Part shown: piece by piece, positions 37,463 to 46,677 of the stretch
How positions within the stretch are numbered: the first letter of the stretch is position 1
Layout: every line of letters begins with the position of its first letter
DNA from: Trichomonas vaginalis G3
Lineage: Eukaryota > Parabasalia > Trichomonadida > Trichomonadidae
NCBI RefSeq assembly: GCF_026262505.1
Contig: NC_067203.1
Span: forward strand, 3,658,001 to 3,722,000
Length of the DNA: 64,000 nt
Direction: 5' to 3'
Notes under the pieces: model-generated
Seen by the model: only the letters and a program-made list of their open reading frames with translations
Databases searched by the model: none
Told to the model about the DNA's origin: nothing
Translations under genes and position numbers: made by a program

Positions 37463-37672
37463 TGATTATTTGAATTTATGAAATCAATTATTTGATTTAT
37501 TCGCTCTTCAATAATTTCTATTCTTTTTGTTAAATCATCAATTTTCATTAATGAGGTGATTCTTGATTGAGGAATAGATTTCAAAAATAAAGTATTAACA
37601 GAAGAAGATATTGATGAATTATATAATTTATATAATCCTGAGCCGCAAAAAACAAAGGAACAAAAACCAAAG

Positions 37673-38857
37673 GTGCAAAACACCCAGGTCCTTCAGACCA
37701 TAAATGATGCACAAGCTTTAATTTATGATTCATTAGTTAAACCATATTCAGCCCGACTTTTAAATGAAGATCAACTTTTGGAATTCATCCTTCAACATAA
37801 ACTCGAAGCGGGAAAGTATATCAAACCTTTATATACAGCATATTTAAAACAAATGAATAGAATACATCCAGAATTAATGAAGGGGGGAATGAATTCCAAA
37901 ACTTCATCATCCAAAATCAAAGCAGATAAAATTAAACCACTTGCAACACCAAAACCTCCAACGACAGTACCTCCTCCTCCTTCAGTTAATCCTTCATCAT
38001 TCACTTTATTATATCCATTTCAAACATTAAAGAAGCAAAAAGATTTTAAAAAGGATTTCAAGATATTAAATAAACCAATTGACCCGAAAATTCAACCGTT
38101 AAAGGAAAAATTTAGTCGCCCTTCATTTGCACCATATCCATATTCATACGAAATCGATCATCTGGAATATTCAAAAGGAAACGTTACTTATTTATTTGCC
38201 ATTAACATTAACACTAGATATTTATATTGCATTCCGGTGAAAGGGAAAACAGAACAGGAAACAAGAAGAGCTATTCAATACTTACTAGATCATGAAAGAG
38301 TAGATAATATCAGGGGTGATGGCGATAAAGGATTTCAGGCAGCTATGGCTCATTATTTCCCACAAATTAATTTTTTCTTTTCATCCTCTCCATATACGTT
38401 TCATAATAAAATAGTTGATGCGGTAATGAGAACTCTTAGAGATGCGTTAGGGGTTAACGGTCAGATATACTGGGATGGAAATCATGACTCCATCATACAA
38501 CAGTTAGTATATTATTATAATAATACATGGCATAGAACTATAAACATGAAACCAGTGGAAATGAAAAATGATATTTCAAAAGAATGGGAATATATTAGAA
38601 AGCAAATGGAAAGGTTGAATGATGTTAAACGTGAACAAATTAATTCGGGGCTCATGAATTTTAAACAAGGGGATAAAGTTTTGATTCATCTCGATTATGG
38701 AAAAACTGATAAATCAATGACAAAAAGAAGACGAAGATTTGACACAATAGCTGAATTTGTTAGATATATTAACGGCAATGCATTAGTTGAAGTTGACAAT
38801 AAATTAATAGAAATTCCGATTTATTTTATTACTCCATTATATTTAAATAATATTTAA
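37673..38857 (+). CDS. rve-type (DDE, retroviral-like) integrase of element A
   Basis: The N-terminal third is a helical, Pro-rich region; the catalytic core spans about residues 160-320 with YEIDHLEY (first Asp), the FAININTRYLYCIPVKGK strand region, RGDGDKGF (second Asp) and the HNKIVDAVMRTLRD helix that in Polinton integrases follows the second Asp. A basic segment KSMTKRRRRFD precedes a small C-terminal domain. The expected function is insertion of the linear element DNA into host chromosomes. The exact start is uncertain because no ATG opens the frame. A near-identical N-terminal segment recurs at 63830-64000. Confidence 0.8.
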   Translation: MQNTQVLQTINDAQALIYDSLVKPYSARLLNEDQLLEFILQHKLEAGKYIKPLYTAYLKQMNRIHPELMKGGMNSKTSSSKIKADKIKPLATPKPPTTVPPPPSVNPSSFTLLYPFQTLKKQKDFKKDFKILNKPIDPKIQPLKEKFSRPSFAPYPYSYEIDHLEYSKGNVTYLFAININTRYLYCIPVKGKTEQETRRAIQYLLDHERVDNIRGDGDKGFQAAMAHYFPQINFFFSSSPYTFHNKIVDAVMRTLRDALGVNGQIYWDGNHDSIIQQLVYYYNNTWHRTINMKPVEMKNDISKEWEYIRKQMERLNDVKREQINSGLMNFKQGDKVLIHLDYGKTDKSMTKRRRRFDTIAEFVRYINGNALVEVDNKLIEIPIYFITPLYLNNI

Positions 38858-38877
38858 TTTTTTTTATTTCGTAAGAA

Positions 38878-39165
38878 ATGAGTGACAACGAAGCAGTCAA
38901 GAGTCCAGACAATGAATATAAAAAGAAACTAAACAGAATTAAATCAAAAATATGCTATTACAAAAAGAAGCCACAATGCGGTGGGGTTGAAAACAATAAA
39001 ACTAATGGAACTGAAAACGATAAAGAAATAATCGAAAAATTAGAAACTTACCGTTCAATCCTTAAACTGAGTGAAGCAAAAATAAAAGAATTTAATAGAA
39101 TAAATAAATTGATTGGAAGAGATGAATTTAATAAAGATGAATTTTTAAACTCAATCCAAATTTAA
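38878..39165 (+). CDS. Small basic protein of element A, 95 aa
   Basis: ATG 20 bases after the integrase stop, same strand. Lys/Asn-rich and helical, with KSKICYYKKKPQCGG in the middle, so possibly nucleic-acid binding. No family recognised. Its last bases overlap a small ORF on the other strand. Confidence 0.55.
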   Translation: MSDNEAVKSPDNEYKKKLNRIKSKICYYKKKPQCGGVENNKTNGTENDKEIIEKLETYRSILKLSEAKIKEFNRINKLIGRDEFNKDEFLNSIQI

Positions 39166-39326
39166 TTTTTATTCCTCTTTGACAACATCTCTCTTTCCAT
39201 CATTACTGCATAACCGCATTTTCTCAATTTTAGTGGTTTGTTATTTTTAGCAAGTTCTCGCATCATTTTTATCGTTTCCTCCCTTGTTATGATTCGTGGT
39301 AAATTTTGAGCTTGTGGGGTATCCAT
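39162..39326 (-). CDS. Tiny ORF of element A, 54 aa
   Basis: MDTPQAQNLPRIITREETIK, then a basic stretch (NNKPLKLRKCGYAVM). The ATG is preceded on its strand by the same kind of T/A-rich leader (TTTTTATTTTTATCATAA) found before other genes of this element, which supports it as real. Function unknown. Confidence 0.45.
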   Translation of the reverse strand: MDTPQAQNLPRIITREETIKMMRELAKNNKPLKLRKCGYAVMMEREMLSKRNKN

Positions 39327-39363
39327 TTATGATAAAAATAAAAATTTAAATTATGCCGTTCTA

Positions 39364-39975
39364 AAGTTTGTGACAACATGACATTTTGACAACATCATGG
39401 GTTATTCGATAATTAATTATTTTTGAAGAACTGAAGGGGTCACCAGGTCACTTAACTTCTCTGAAAAAATGTGACAACATGACATTTTGACAACATCATG
39501 GGTTATTCGATAATTAATTATTTTTGAAGAACTGAAGGGGTCACCAGGTCACCAGGTCACCAGGTCATTTAACTTCTCTGAAAAAATGTGACAACATGAC
39601 ATTTTGACAACATCATGGGTTATTCGATAATTAATTATTTTTGAAGAACTGAAGGGGTCACCAGGTCACCAGGTCACCAGGTCATTTAACTTCTCTGAAA
39701 AAATGTGACAACATGACATTTTGACAACATCATGGGTTATTCGATAATTAATTATTTTTGAAGAACTGAAGGGGTCACCAGGTCACCAGGTCACCAGGTC
39801 ATTTAACTTCTCTGAAAAAATGTGACAACATGACATTTTGACAACATCATGGGTTATTCGATAATTAATTATTTTTGAAGAACTGAAGGGGTCACCAGGT
39901 CACCAGGTCATTTAACTTCTCTGAAAAAATGTGACAACATGACATTTTGACAACATCACAGGAGGAAGGCAAAAA
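39364..39975. repeat. Left repeat array of element A (six boxes, ~117-bp unit)
   Basis: Boxes of TGACAACATGACATTTTGAC start at 39371, 39472, 39589, 39706, 39823 and 39932. Between them lies a nested 8-bp repeat GGTCACCA present one to three times, giving unit lengths of 101, 109 or 117 bp, and a GGGTTATTCGATAATTAATT segment. The same core occurs in inverse orientation at 42375-43062 on the other side of the helicase gene. Iteron-like spacing suggests an initiator-binding origin region. Confidence 0.92.
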
Positions 39976-39992
39976 TAAATTCCAGTCATACT

Positions 39993-42305
39993 TTATAAAG
40001 CTTCATTCACAGGTATTTCATCGTCAGTAAATGATTCCTCATTATCGTTTGGTTCAATTTGTTTATATAATCCTTTCATTTCTTCTTTCAAAACATAATA
40101 CCATGTTTGTTTACCATCTATTTTTCTTTGTTTCCTTTCACATTTATCCTTAATGCTCATTTGAAAGTTTTTGTCTTTCATGTCTGATGGTTTGCAGAAT
40201 AGAGCATTTTTACACGTCATACCTGCACATAATTCATCATAATGTGTATTTATCCATTCATCTAAAGGATTTGTTGATAATTCAATTAAATCTTGTTTGG
40301 CTTCAGTCATTGGTATGATTCGTACATTAAATGATGAAAGGTCATATTGCATAAAATATGTTAAAAGGTTATCATAAAATTCCTTAGTGCATGAATCCAT
40401 TAAATTCTTGAAGTAATCAAATTGACCCTTGAATTTACCATTAACTCTTAAAACTACGTATCTTCTGTCTCCAACTTCAATTTTGACAGGGTAGACGTTG
40501 TTAGTTACGAAAATGAAGTTTGCAACGTTCTGAGCAGTTCTTCTGGGTTGATTCTTTTCATTAATTCTAATCTCATTATCCGTAATAATTGATTTCAAAG
40601 CGTTGAAGTTTGCGAGTCTGTCTTCACCTACATTCTTGAGTTCATTAAGTACAAGAAACATTTTATTCTCAACTACTGAGTTGAAATTACCCGTTAGCTC
40701 ACTTATTTCAGTAATGTTTTTACATGAATAACCAGCGAGAAGTTCAGAAATAATGTCTGTAAATCTGTTTTTACCTGTTCCCTGAAGTCCTTTCAAAATA
40801 ATTGCTGTTTCATTCTTGATTCCAGGATGTTGAATCATTGATGCAATCCAGCCGAGAAGGTATTTATACACTTCATCGTTATTATCACAAATGGCTTCTT
40901 TAATGAAATTCATAAACATCTCAATTTTTGAGTAATCTACTTTTTCGAGAACGATGTATTTATAACCTTGAAACGTTGAGAAAACATCTGGGGAATCAGA
41001 TTTAAAGCAAACACCCTTAACGGTTAATGAGGATAATTGATTTAATAGTACGTCCCATGCTGTTATGGTTTTACCTTCTTCTTTAAATAATTTAATCATT
41101 TTGAGTGACTCTTTTATGTTTGATTGAAGAACGAATGATATTTGATTCATTTTGTCGTGGATATTATAGTCCTTTTGAATGAAATATTTATTTCCACAAT
41201 CTACAAAACGGATTACACGTGATAAATCCTCAATTACTTCAGAACTGTTTTTATACTGATGATTTTCAGCCTTGCGTCTAATATCTGTTATCAAAAACGA
41301 GTCATCAAGTTTGATATCAAATGTTATTTTTGGCTTACGTAATAAAGGTAAAACATATTCATCATAATATTCCTTTTGATAAAGTTTTAGAATCTTCACT
41401 AAAACAAATGGAGAAGTCATTAAATGTGCATATCTACTACGTGCTTTTTCAAAATTACTTTTTGCATTTTCAGTTAAATTGCAGAAGTTATAAACGTTAT
41501 CGTATGCTTCATTAATTAAATGATTAGGTAACGAATTAATTGCTTGAAACAGTGTGAATAATGTAACTTCTTTTTCTAAATTCATGTTTCCACCGTCATT
41601 ATGTACTTCAAAATCACAGATGCCATCAACTATGCTCTGGGCAAGTTTATCGTCAATGTTTACATCTTTGTTTTCATTCATGATAGTCTTTATTTCTTCG
41701 TTCTTCTGTTCAATTCTTACCTTAATATTCAAATCATTTAATATATCATTCACTGTTCTGGTTAATGTTGAATCGTAACTTCCACGAATGAATGAGTATG
41801 TATTGATTGGTTCTGTTGCATTCTTGCGAACTCTTGATTCAGCCATAACCACTAATGAACGTTTTGAATCATCCATAGAAGTCATTATGTCAATATCATA
41901 ATCATTGCAAGAATAACATTTAATCATTCTGTTCGAGGTTGAATAGAAGAAATTAGTGTTGCAATAAATGTGAAGACCTCCTGATGCGGTTTTAACGATA
42001 ACATCTTTATCCGAAAGTTTTGATAAAATGTCTTTTCTAACTGTTTCTTTAAGTTCATCATTGTATGATTTATTGATATCAACATCTATAATCGTTAAAT
42101 TTGAAATTTTATTTACTAATAAAGCTGTACCAGTTTTCCTTCCTCTTCCTCCATCATGTTTGAGGTAGTTATGTAAATCAATCTTGTTTTCACCAATTCT
42201 TTCGTTGAGGGTTTTAGTTTCTGCCACAACTAATTCCTCAGCTAATGAATCAATAACTTTTTCATCAGAAACGATAAAGTTACTGTTGTTGTTTGTTGCT
42301 GTCAT
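39993..42305 (-). CDS. Primase-polymerase / SF3 helicase replication protein, 770 aa
   Basis: The N-terminal part is a Prim-Pol (AEP) domain: TIIDVDI with the metal-binding IDVD at residues 73-76 and TASGGLHIYC around 106-115. A middle helical region leads to a D5/SF3 helicase domain: Walker A GLQGTGKN near residue 505, Walker B MFLVLNEL near 547, sensor FVTNN near 597 and GDRRYVVLRV as the likely Arg finger. This combination is the replication protein of virophages, Polinton-like viruses and many phages. It probably primes and unwinds element DNA starting at the flanking repeat arrays. The leader TTTTTATTCCTATATAA precedes the ATG. Intact frame. Confidence 0.88.
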   Translation of the reverse strand: MTATNNNSNFIVSDEKVIDSLAEELVVAETKTLNERIGENKIDLHNYLKHDGGRGRKTGTALLVNKISNLTIIDVDINKSYNDELKETVRKDILSKLSDKDVIVKTASGGLHIYCNTNFFYSTSNRMIKCYSCNDYDIDIMTSMDDSKRSLVVMAESRVRKNATEPINTYSFIRGSYDSTLTRTVNDILNDLNIKVRIEQKNEEIKTIMNENKDVNIDDKLAQSIVDGICDFEVHNDGGNMNLEKEVTLFTLFQAINSLPNHLINEAYDNVYNFCNLTENAKSNFEKARSRYAHLMTSPFVLVKILKLYQKEYYDEYVLPLLRKPKITFDIKLDDSFLITDIRRKAENHQYKNSSEVIEDLSRVIRFVDCGNKYFIQKDYNIHDKMNQISFVLQSNIKESLKMIKLFKEEGKTITAWDVLLNQLSSLTVKGVCFKSDSPDVFSTFQGYKYIVLEKVDYSKIEMFMNFIKEAICDNNDEVYKYLLGWIASMIQHPGIKNETAIILKGLQGTGKNRFTDIISELLAGYSCKNITEISELTGNFNSVVENKMFLVLNELKNVGEDRLANFNALKSIITDNEIRINEKNQPRRTAQNVANFIFVTNNVYPVKIEVGDRRYVVLRVNGKFKGQFDYFKNLMDSCTKEFYDNLLTYFMQYDLSSFNVRIIPMTEAKQDLIELSTNPLDEWINTHYDELCAGMTCKNALFCKPSDMKDKNFQMSIKDKCERKQRKIDGKQTWYYVLKEEMKGLYKQIEPNDNEESFTDDEIPVNEAL

Positions 42306-42374
42306 TTATATAGGAATAAAAAAATAAAAATAATTTTAAAACTAACTTTATTTTTGGACTACATCAAATTTTCG

Positions 42375-43062
42375 TAAATGTTGTCAAAATGTCATGTTGT
42401 CACATTTTTTCAGCGAAGTTAAATGACCTGGTGACCTGGTGACCTGGTGACCCCTTCAGTTCTTCAAAAATAAGTCATAACTGCCTTCCTCCTGTGATGT
42501 TGTCAAAATGTCATGTTGTCACATTTTTTCAGAGAAGTTAAATGACCTGGTGACCTGGTGACCCCTTCAGTTCTTCAAAAATAAGTCATAACTGCCTTCC
42601 TCCTGTGATGTTGTCAAAATGTCATGTTGTCACATTTTTTCAGAGAAGTTAAATGACCTGGTGACCTGGTGACCTGGTGACCCCTTCAGTTCTTCAAAAA
42701 TAAGTCATAACTGCCTTCCTCCTGTGATGTTGTCAAAATGTCATGTTGTCACATTTTTTCAGAGAAGTTAAATGACCTGGTGACCTGGTGACCTGGTGAC
42801 CCCTTCAGTTCTTCAAAAATAAGTCATAACTGCCTTCCTCCTGTGATGTTGTCAAAATGTCATGTTGTCACATTTTTTCAGAGAAGTTAAATGACCTGGT
42901 GACCTGGTGACCTGGTGACCCCTTCAGTTCTTCAAAAATAAGTCATAACTGCCTTCCTCCTGTGATGTTGTCAAAATGTCATGTTGTCACATTTTTTCAG
43001 AGAAGTTAAATGACCTGGTGACCTGGTGACCTGGTGACCCCTTCAGTTCTTCAAAAATAAAG
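42375..43062. repeat. Right repeat array of element A, inverted relative to the left one
   Basis: About six units of 111 or 119 bp with TGTTGTCAAAATGTCATG boxes and two or three copies of the 8-mer TGGTGACC. Most units carry CATAACTGCCTTCCTCCTGTG where left-array units carry the GGGTTATTCGATAATT segment. The last unit at 43064 ends with ATTATTGAATAACCC, the complement of the left-array segment. Confidence 0.92.
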
Positions 43063-43135
43063 TATTATTGAATAACCCGAAGCATTAACGTAAACACATA
43101 TTTCTGGTCGTTAATGACAAAAATAAATGGTTCAT

Positions 43136-43798
43136 TTACTCACAATATTTTTGTACAAAACGACCCCAAACTTTTAACTTCTTTTCTGCAGCTTCAAATG
43201 CTATCTTAGCGAGTTCATATTCTCTAAATTCTCTCTTTAAATCTTCTTGTTCCCATTGGTCTAGTTCGTATGAAGAATCTCTATAACCATAACATATCTC
43301 GCGTTCATGTTCTAATTGTTTTTCACACATTTTTCCAACTTCTTCTTCAAACAAATGTTTAGCATTCTCTACTGTATCTTCGAGTTCTTCTTCATCTAAT
43401 TTCTCATGAACTTTCTTGTCTATGGAGTCCATAATTTTTCTAACTGCTATGCAATATTTTGGAGAAGCCCACATTGTTATATAGTTTATAAGTCTTGGGT
43501 CTACATACGTTCCTCTAACCTGTTTGATTTCATCAGAAATTCCCGCATGAATTTTGTATAAAAAACAACCGTCTGAATTCCGGCGGTTGCTATATTCTTC
43601 ACAAAATGCCTTATAATACTCTTCCCAGGACTTATTTTCCAACAGCTTTCTAAAGTCTTTCCTAAACTGCTGACACATCTTTGTTGCATTAATGTAACCA
43701 TCCTTGTCTCTACGTAAGACTTCAATATCGTTATAAGTGCCTTTTGTGAATGTTTCACCATTAGATTTGTTCGTGAATGTTTTTGCTTCGACTGACAT
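43136..43798 (-). CDS. KilA-N domain protein of element A, 220 aa
   Basis: Starts MSVEAKTFTNKSNGETFTKG, then VLRRDKDGYINATKM, the hallmark of the KilA-N DNA-binding domain found in phages, large DNA viruses and virus-like elements. Residues about 42-118 form the rest of the domain; residues 119-220 are a charged helical tail (IMDSIDKKVHEKLDEEELED). The start and tail are nearly identical to those of the protein at 60747-61409, yet the core in between is unrelated. The role is probably sequence-specific binding to DNA or RNA during element expression. ATG at 43798 chosen because homology begins there; it follows a TTTATTTTGTATGTAAAGAC leader. Confidence 0.88.
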   Translation of the reverse strand: MSVEAKTFTNKSNGETFTKGTYNDIEVLRRDKDGYINATKMCQQFRKDFRKLLENKSWEEYYKAFCEEYSNRRNSDGCFLYKIHAGISDEIKQVRGTYVDPRLINYITMWASPKYCIAVRKIMDSIDKKVHEKLDEEELEDTVENAKHLFEEEVGKMCEKQLEHEREICYGYRDSSYELDQWEQEDLKREFREYELAKIAFEAAEKKLKVWGRFVQKYCE

Positions 43799-43861
43799 TA
43801 TTGTCTTTACATACAAAATAAAAAATAAAAATAATTTTAAAACTAATGAAATTAATTATTT

Positions 43862-43966
43862 TTGGACTGAATTCATTCATAACACCATTAATAAGCTCAT
43901 AAAATGCTCGTTTTGAGGTTGAGCCACTTTTGGCTCGACCGTATTCTTTCATCCAAAACTCAATAA
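43862..43966 (-). pseudogene. Detached KilA-N core fragment
   Basis: This ~100-bp piece, read on the minus strand, matches the core of the other KilA-N gene (60938-61030: EFWLKEYGRAKSGSTSK region) and not the core of its neighbour. It lies just upstream of the element A KilA-N gene in the same orientation, between that gene's leader and an ATTATTGAATAACCC repeat. Confidence 0.8.
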
Positions 43967-44072
43967 ACAATTATTGAATAACCCAAAACCATTGACGATA
44001 AAATATATTTCTGCAGTTCATCCATTACTTCATTACCTAATTAATTACAAACATAAAATATATTTAGTTCAT

Positions 44073-44100
44073 TCGGTAAGCCCAGACCTTTGGGTCAAGC
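44073..44100. repeat. Double-hairpin relic downstream of fibre gene A
   Basis: CGGTAAGCCCAGACCTTTGGGT: a GACC-TTT-GGGTC stem like those at 51826 and 60644; the partner stem is diverged. Confidence 0.5.
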
Positions 44101-44104
44101 ACAT

Positions 44105-45901
44105 TCATTGAACTCTATACCATGCGAATACAGTCATAAATGGTGGCATGTATTCTTTACTTTGTCCCGTTGTTTGTGTATATCCTGAAACGAAATGTGT
44201 ATGGTTTCCTTCTCCCTGAGTGTCACTCCAGTAACAATTTATAGCAAACTTAACGTCGTCTTTAACATCATATCCTTTACCTTTTGTCATTCCTGACCAA
44301 TCCCAATATCTATGCTTATGCCAACCCGCTTGAGATGTACTTAAATCTATGTAGTGACTGTGTGCAGGTAAATTTTCACCTGAAATCGTTTTACTTCCTC
44401 CTGTTTCCTTTGAAGAGTTTGCACAATACAAAAACCTGTCGACTATTTGTTCCCATGCACCAACACCAAACATTACTTGAGGACCTCTTGCATCCATAGA
44501 TGTATAAATAGAACCTACTGGGTTCATTAAATCAAACATATGAGATATTATAGGATTGTCTCTTTTGAACTTAAAATATAGTGTAACTATTTCAGGTTTC
44601 TTCTGGTTTGTGTCAGAATATTTTTTATAATATAATCTTATGTTTTCAGGGTAGGTAAAATCTTGACTATAATATTTATTTCTGTCATCTGTATAATAAT
44701 ATACTATTCTCGTTTTTTCTATTGCATTATATCTTTTATATCTATAATAATCTAAATATAATGTTAACTTTTGTTCATCTACATGTGGTGTTCTGACATC
44801 ATCTCCATAGTCATAATAATATGGTGCTGGAGCCGGGTCAGGCAATGTCATATCTGCCATTTCATAAACTCTTAAATATTTCTTTTGTTCGTCTCCATAT
44901 AAGTTTAAGTAACAGTTGTTGTCTAATGGAACTTTAACTTGTGTTCCATCATTCTTTATATAGCCTACATACATTTCATTGTTATTTTTCGGAATGAGTT
45001 TACACCGTGTACCATTTTTTAAGGAGTATACAAACTCCCATCTAAAATATTTGTTTTCTTCATAGACAGAAACATCCCCAACAATAGTTTCAATATTTTT
45101 TGTTCCTATCAAACTTTGGTATATTTCGTTAACATATTCCTTATCCACCTTCTTCTCTAACTCATCGTTAACATATGTTTTATCCGCTTTAAGGTCTAAA
45201 CATCCTGAAACCCATCCTGTATCGGCTTTAGTTTTTAAAATCTTTGATGTCCATTCATGATACCATTCAACCCTTTCTTTAATTTCATTATCTTTTTCAT
45301 CAACATAAACCAAATTTGCCTTCTTATTTAATTCACTAGCCACGTATTCCTTATCTACCTTCTTCTCTAACTCATCGTTAACATATGTTTTATCCGCTTT
45401 AAGGTCTAAACATCCTGAAACCCATCCTGTATCGGCTTTAGTTTTTAAAATCTTTGATGTCCATTCATGATACCATTCAACCCTTTCTTTAATTTCATTA
45501 TCTTTTTCATCAACATAAACCAAATTTGCCTTCTTATTTAATTCACTAGCCACGTATTCCTTATCTACCTTCTTCTCTAACTCATCGTTAACATATGTTT
45601 TATCCGCTTTAAGGTCTAAACATCCTGAAACCCATCCTGTATCGGCTTTAGTTTTTAAAATCTTTGATGTCCATTCATGATACCATTCAACCCTTTCTTT
45701 AATTTCATTATCTTTTTCATCCACATATTCCTTATCCGCCCTCTTCATTATGTCATTTAGGAAACCTTCTATGAATTCCTCATTTAAATTAAATCTTCCA
45801 ATCTTCAAAACTTTAGGAAATGCATTTAATGCGTAATATCTCTGTTCTTCTGGTGGAATTGATGTTATATCATCCGTTATACCTTTAATTTTTGAATTCA
45901 T
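44105..45901 (-). CDS. Phage-type fibre protein of element A, 598 aa
   Basis: From MNSKIKG the N-terminal region is followed by three copies of a 70-residue module (KTYVNDELEKKVDKEYVAS and ERVEWYHEWTSKILKTKAD) of the 'KADK-YV' coiled-coil type common in trimeric phage tail fibres. A beta-rich middle follows, and the last 140 residues form a collar/receptor-binding-like domain: NPVGSIYTSM, VGAWEQIVDRFLYC, TGGSK, two His clusters (LPAHSHYI; GEGNHTHF) and the terminal MPPFMTVFAWYRVQ. In phages this C-terminal fold forms tips of fibres or baseplate parts. On a virus-like element it may serve as a receptor-binding spike. The last domain is shared with the fibre gene at 56424-59402. The same frame is open upstream but without ATG. 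Confidence 0.8.
   Translation of the reverse strand: MNSKIKGITDDITSIPPEEQRYYALNAFPKVLKIGRFNLNEEFIEGFLNDIMKRADKEYVDEKDNEIKERVEWYHEWTSKILKTKADTGWVSGCLDLKADKTYVNDELEKKVDKEYVASELNKKANLVYVDEKDNEIKERVEWYHEWTSKILKTKADTGWVSGCLDLKADKTYVNDELEKKVDKEYVASELNKKANLVYVDEKDNEIKERVEWYHEWTSKILKTKADTGWVSGCLDLKADKTYVNDELEKKVDKEYVNEIYQSLIGTKNIETIVGDVSVYEENKYFRWEFVYSLKNGTRCKLIPKNNNEMYVGYIKNDGTQVKVPLDNNCYLNLYGDEQKKYLRVYEMADMTLPDPAPAPYYYDYGDDVRTPHVDEQKLTLYLDYYRYKRYNAIEKTRIVYYYTDDRNKYYSQDFTYPENIRLYYKKYSDTNQKKPEIVTLYFKFKRDNPIISHMFDLMNPVGSIYTSMDARGPQVMFGVGAWEQIVDRFLYCANSSKETGGSKTISGENLPAHSHYIDLSTSQAGWHKHRYWDWSGMTKGKGYDVKDDVKFAINCYWSDTQGEGNHTHFVSGYTQTTGQSKEYMPPFMTVFAWYRVQ
45130..45760. repeat. Three 210-bp tandem repeats in fibre gene A
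   Basis: The same 210-bp sequence recurs in three successive copies with almost no differences (for example CCCTTTCTTT at 45271, 45481 and 45691), each coding 70 residues. Such identity implies recent expansion or homogenisation. Confidence 0.92.
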
Positions 45902-45995
45902 AAATAAATTTCTTTTATATTTGATATCACTGCACTGCACCCTGCAAACGAATTCGAAATGTTCATTTTTCAATACTATCTCCAAATCTCATATT

Positions 45996-46112
45996 TCAAC
46001 CTTTGCGTTTGTTCTGCCGTCTTTGAATTATATGCATATATGGCGTATGTAATGTCTGAAGGACCTGGGTGCTTTGTGCCTTAAGTTGTTGTGGTTGCTG
46101 TTGTTTAATCAT
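45996..46112 (-). CDS. Tiny basic ORF of element A, 38 aa
   Basis: MIKQQQPQQLKAQSTQVLQT, then a basic end (RRQNKRKG). The peptide TQVLQT and the 18 bases coding it (CACCCAGGTCCTTCAGAC) also occur near the start of the integrase frame at 37681. It may be a duplicated leader segment rather than an independent gene. Confidence 0.4.
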   Translation of the reverse strand: MIKQQQPQQLKAQSTQVLQTLHTPYMHIIQRRQNKRKG

Positions 46113-46115
46113 TTA

Positions 46116-46677
46116 TTATGATTTAAAAATAAATTTAATCCGTATCTCATCAGCTATTTTCTCTATTTGAAATTGCCATAATATTTCATTCATGAATTCT
46201 AAATCACAATCAAATAGGTCAGTTACTCTAAATTTAATATTTGATAAATCTTTTGAATGAAGAATAAATGAATTCCCGGATAATTGAAACGGATATGATA
46301 AAGAAAATATGTTTAAGTTGATGGAATAAAATGTTTGTATTGATGGGTAAGAGTTAGGGTCTAATGTTTGATGTGAAAATCTCATTGGGGTATTAACTTT
46401 ATCACATTTGATTAAAATGAAATTGGAACCAGTGTCAGAATACAAAAACATCCCCAACATCTTTTTCAAAATTTAATATCCCCAACAATGAACGAAGATG
46501 AGGAGTACAAAATTTAATTTTCAGCGGGAATTTAATAAGGTTATTTATTTCATCAAGTTCAAAAAGTTTATCAGGTTTTGATTTAAAATTTTCTTCATAC
46601 CATACGATAAATGATTCATTTAAATAACTTAAAATCATGTTAATATCCCATTTCGTTATCACATTATTTATATACAT
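46116..46677 (-). pseudogene. Broken minor structural protein gene of element A
   Basis: The part near 46116-46469 contains a FILHSKDLSNIKFRVTDLF pattern, comparable to ISPHNLKDMQFRLVDFQGEP in the protein at 55630-56055 of element B, a beta-sandwich-like pattern frequent in Polinton minor capsid proteins. The gene is broken at least once. Confidence 0.5.

Noticed and set aside
39364-43062. CRISPR-like array
   Set aside because: Units are 100-119 bp tandem repeats without variable spacers, in a eukaryotic setting.
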